Shown: in pieces, positions 17,091 to 18,252 of the stretch | Numbering within the stretch: position 1 is the stretch's first letter | Layout: every line of letters begins with the position of its first letter | The notes under the pieces: model-generated | Seen by the model: the letters and a program-made list of their open reading frames with translations, nothing else | Told to the model about the DNA's origin: nothing | The model's database searches: none | Program-made: the position numbers and the translations under genes | Origin: Actinomycetota bacterium | GTDB taxonomy: Bacteria > Actinomycetota > Acidimicrobiia > Spongiisociales > ZC4RG35 | Direction of reading: 5' to 3' | Length of the DNA: 18,252 nt | Assembly (NCBI GenBank): GCA_027296205.1 | Contig: JAPUJM010000110.1 | Span: 1-18,252 of the forward strand

Positions 17091-18252
17091 CTAGACGCTG
17101 GGTCGTCCCAGACCCCAGTAGTCGAGCCCGGCGGCCCTGACTGTTCTTGGATCGAGGAGGTTTCGGGAGTCCACCACCCGAAAACCCTTCATAGCCTCGG
17201 CAACCTCGGTCATATCGACGGTGAGAAACTCCGGCCATTCCGTAGCTACGAACAACACGTCGGCATCTCTCGTTGCCTCGATCGGATCGGCCGCCATCGT
17301 CACTTGGTCGGTGGTCCCCTCGGGGTCGTATGCCACCACGTCGGCGCCCTCTTCGGCGAGCAACTCGGCGATGCGAAGGGCCGGGGACTCTCGGACATCG
17401 TCGGTGCCGGCCTTGAAGGCGACACCCCACATGGCCACCCGACGGCCACGGAGCCCACCTCCTGCAGCCTGCCTTATCTTTTCGGCGATGCGGCGACGTT
17501 GCTGATGATCCGCCTCGATCACGGCGCGCAACAACTCGAAGTCATACCCGGCGTCCTCGGCGACACCGATGAGAGCCGCGGTGTCTTTGGGGAAACACGA
17601 CCCTCCATATCCGGGACCGGGTTGAAGGAAGTGAGGACCGATGCGATGGTCCATCCCCATACCGGATATCACGTCGATCACGTCTGCACCCACGGCTTCA
17701 CATACATTGGCAAGCGTGTTGACGAAGGTGAGGCGGGCAGCAAGATAAGAGTTGGATGCGTACTTGATCATCTCGGCTGACGTCGGGTCCGTTCGCACCA
17801 CGTTGGCGTCGAGGCTTCGATACAAACCGGCGATGGCCTCTGCGTCCCCATCGTCATAGGCGCCAACCACGATCCGGTCGGGCTCCATGAAATCATCGAC
17901 AGCCTTGCCTTCTCGCAGGAACTCAGGGTGGGAGACGATCCGCGCCGGGCTGCCGAGGTCGGCGAGACGCTTCCGCAAGCTGGCAACGGTCCCAGGGGGA
18001 ACCGTCGACTTGATCACGAAGATGGCCTCGTCGGCCACTTCGTTGGCGAGCTCATCGACAACCGCGTGAATCAACCCGAGATCGGCTCTCCCGTCATCAC
18101 CCGCCGGGGTGGGCAGGCAAAGAAAGACGAGCTGGGCGCCCGCCACGGCTTCGATGTTGGAGGTGTGGTAGCTGATCAGCCCTCGTTCGGAACCACGAGA
18201 CAGGAGATCAGGCAGACCTTGTTCGAAAATGGGGACATCACCCGACTTGAGC
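17091..18252 (-). CDS. ugd: UDP-glucose/GDP-mannose dehydrogenase family protein, N-terminus missing
   Basis: Converts UDP-glucose to UDP-glucuronate in two NAD-dependent oxidations. The visible 386 residues begin within the N-terminal domain (LKSGDVPIFEQGLPDLL) and lack the first 40 or so residues with the GxGYVG NAD-binding motif, which lie beyond the right edge. Present are KSTVPPGT, HPEFLREGKAVDDF, the hinge helix with KYASNSYLA, and GYGGSCFPKDTAAL with the catalytic Cys (codon 17595-17597), followed by the C-terminal AFKAGTDDVRESPA. The HRIGPHFLQPG segment favours the UDP-glucose over the GDP-mannose branch. An internal GTG near 18146 is not the true start because the reading frame continues upstream with conserved residues. 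It may feed the nearby envelope-glycan genes. Confidence 0.93.
   Translation of the reverse strand, partial: LKSGDVPIFEQGLPDLLSRGSERGLISYHTSNIEAVAGAQLVFLCLPTPAGDDGRADLGLIHAVVDELANEVADEAIFVIKSTVPPGTVASLRKRLADLGSPARIVSHPEFLREGKAVDDFMEPDRIVVGAYDDGDAEAIAGLYRSLDANVVRTDPTSAEMIKYASNSYLAARLTFVNTLANVCEAVGADVIDVISGMGMDHRIGPHFLQPGPGYGGSCFPKDTAALIGVAEDAGYDFELLRAVIEADHQQRRRIAEKIRQAAGGGLRGRRVAMWGVAFKAGTDDVRESPALRIAELLAEEGADVVAYDPEGTTDQVTMAADPIEATRDADVLFVATEWPEFLTVDMTEVAEAMKGFRVVDSRNLLDPRTVRAAGLDYWGLGRPSV

Overview
This window is GC-rich and gene-dense (no gap longer than about 80 bases) and reads as a chromosomal core segment of an actinobacterium. The F420 genes cofD/cofE, a DUF3499 protein, a DUF5719-type exported protein, a bacterial-type phosphoglucose/phosphomannose isomerase, SahH, ComF and SecA form a set I associate with the actinobacterial secA-sahH-fbiAB neighbourhood (known, for example, from mycobacteria). 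Several details differ from mycobacteria and Streptomyces: a short archaeal/Thermotoga-like SahH, a stand-alone CofE, secA directly followed by prfB, and a response regulator between comF and secA. These suggest a deeper-branching lineage such as Acidimicrobiia; that placement is inference. I see no mobile element, CRISPR array, tRNA or rRNA.

Left block (1-7149, minus strand, read right to left): a Trm112-like zinc protein, phosphoglucose/phosphomannose isomerase, adenosylhomocysteinase, a ComF phosphoribosyltransferase-like protein, a NarL-type response regulator, SecA, then peptide release factor 2 (5' part only, running off the left edge). Spacing is tight, and the isomerase and SahH genes abut exactly.

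Middle and right block (7231-15432): a plus-strand polyprenyl-phosphate-sugar-synthase-like GT2 converges on a seven-gene minus-strand cluster with 4-8 nt overlaps. In transcription order the cluster holds a large GT2 fused to a polytopic membrane region, a DUF5719-type exported protein, a membrane-anchored CPDC thioredoxin-like protein, DUF3499, a small Cys-rich HGPYWY protein, a 58-residue zinc ribbon, and a GT-C-like membrane protein with a PTPS_related N-terminus. This looks like an envelope-glycan assembly unit with several uncharacterised parts.

Far right: cofD and cofE (plus strand, ATGA overlap) are the last steps of coenzyme F420 assembly and diverge from the large GT2. A UDP-glucose dehydrogenase (minus strand, N-terminus cut by the right edge) supplies UDP-glucuronate and fits the envelope-sugar theme.

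The best candidates for something undescribed are the envelope-glycan cluster with its three consecutive tiny Cys-rich proteins and CPDC protein, and a 9-mer CTAGTGGTG/CACCACTAG that occurs five times, always at TAG stop codons of three genes, forming perfect inverted repeats at two of them. Most of the rest is well-known housekeeping content.
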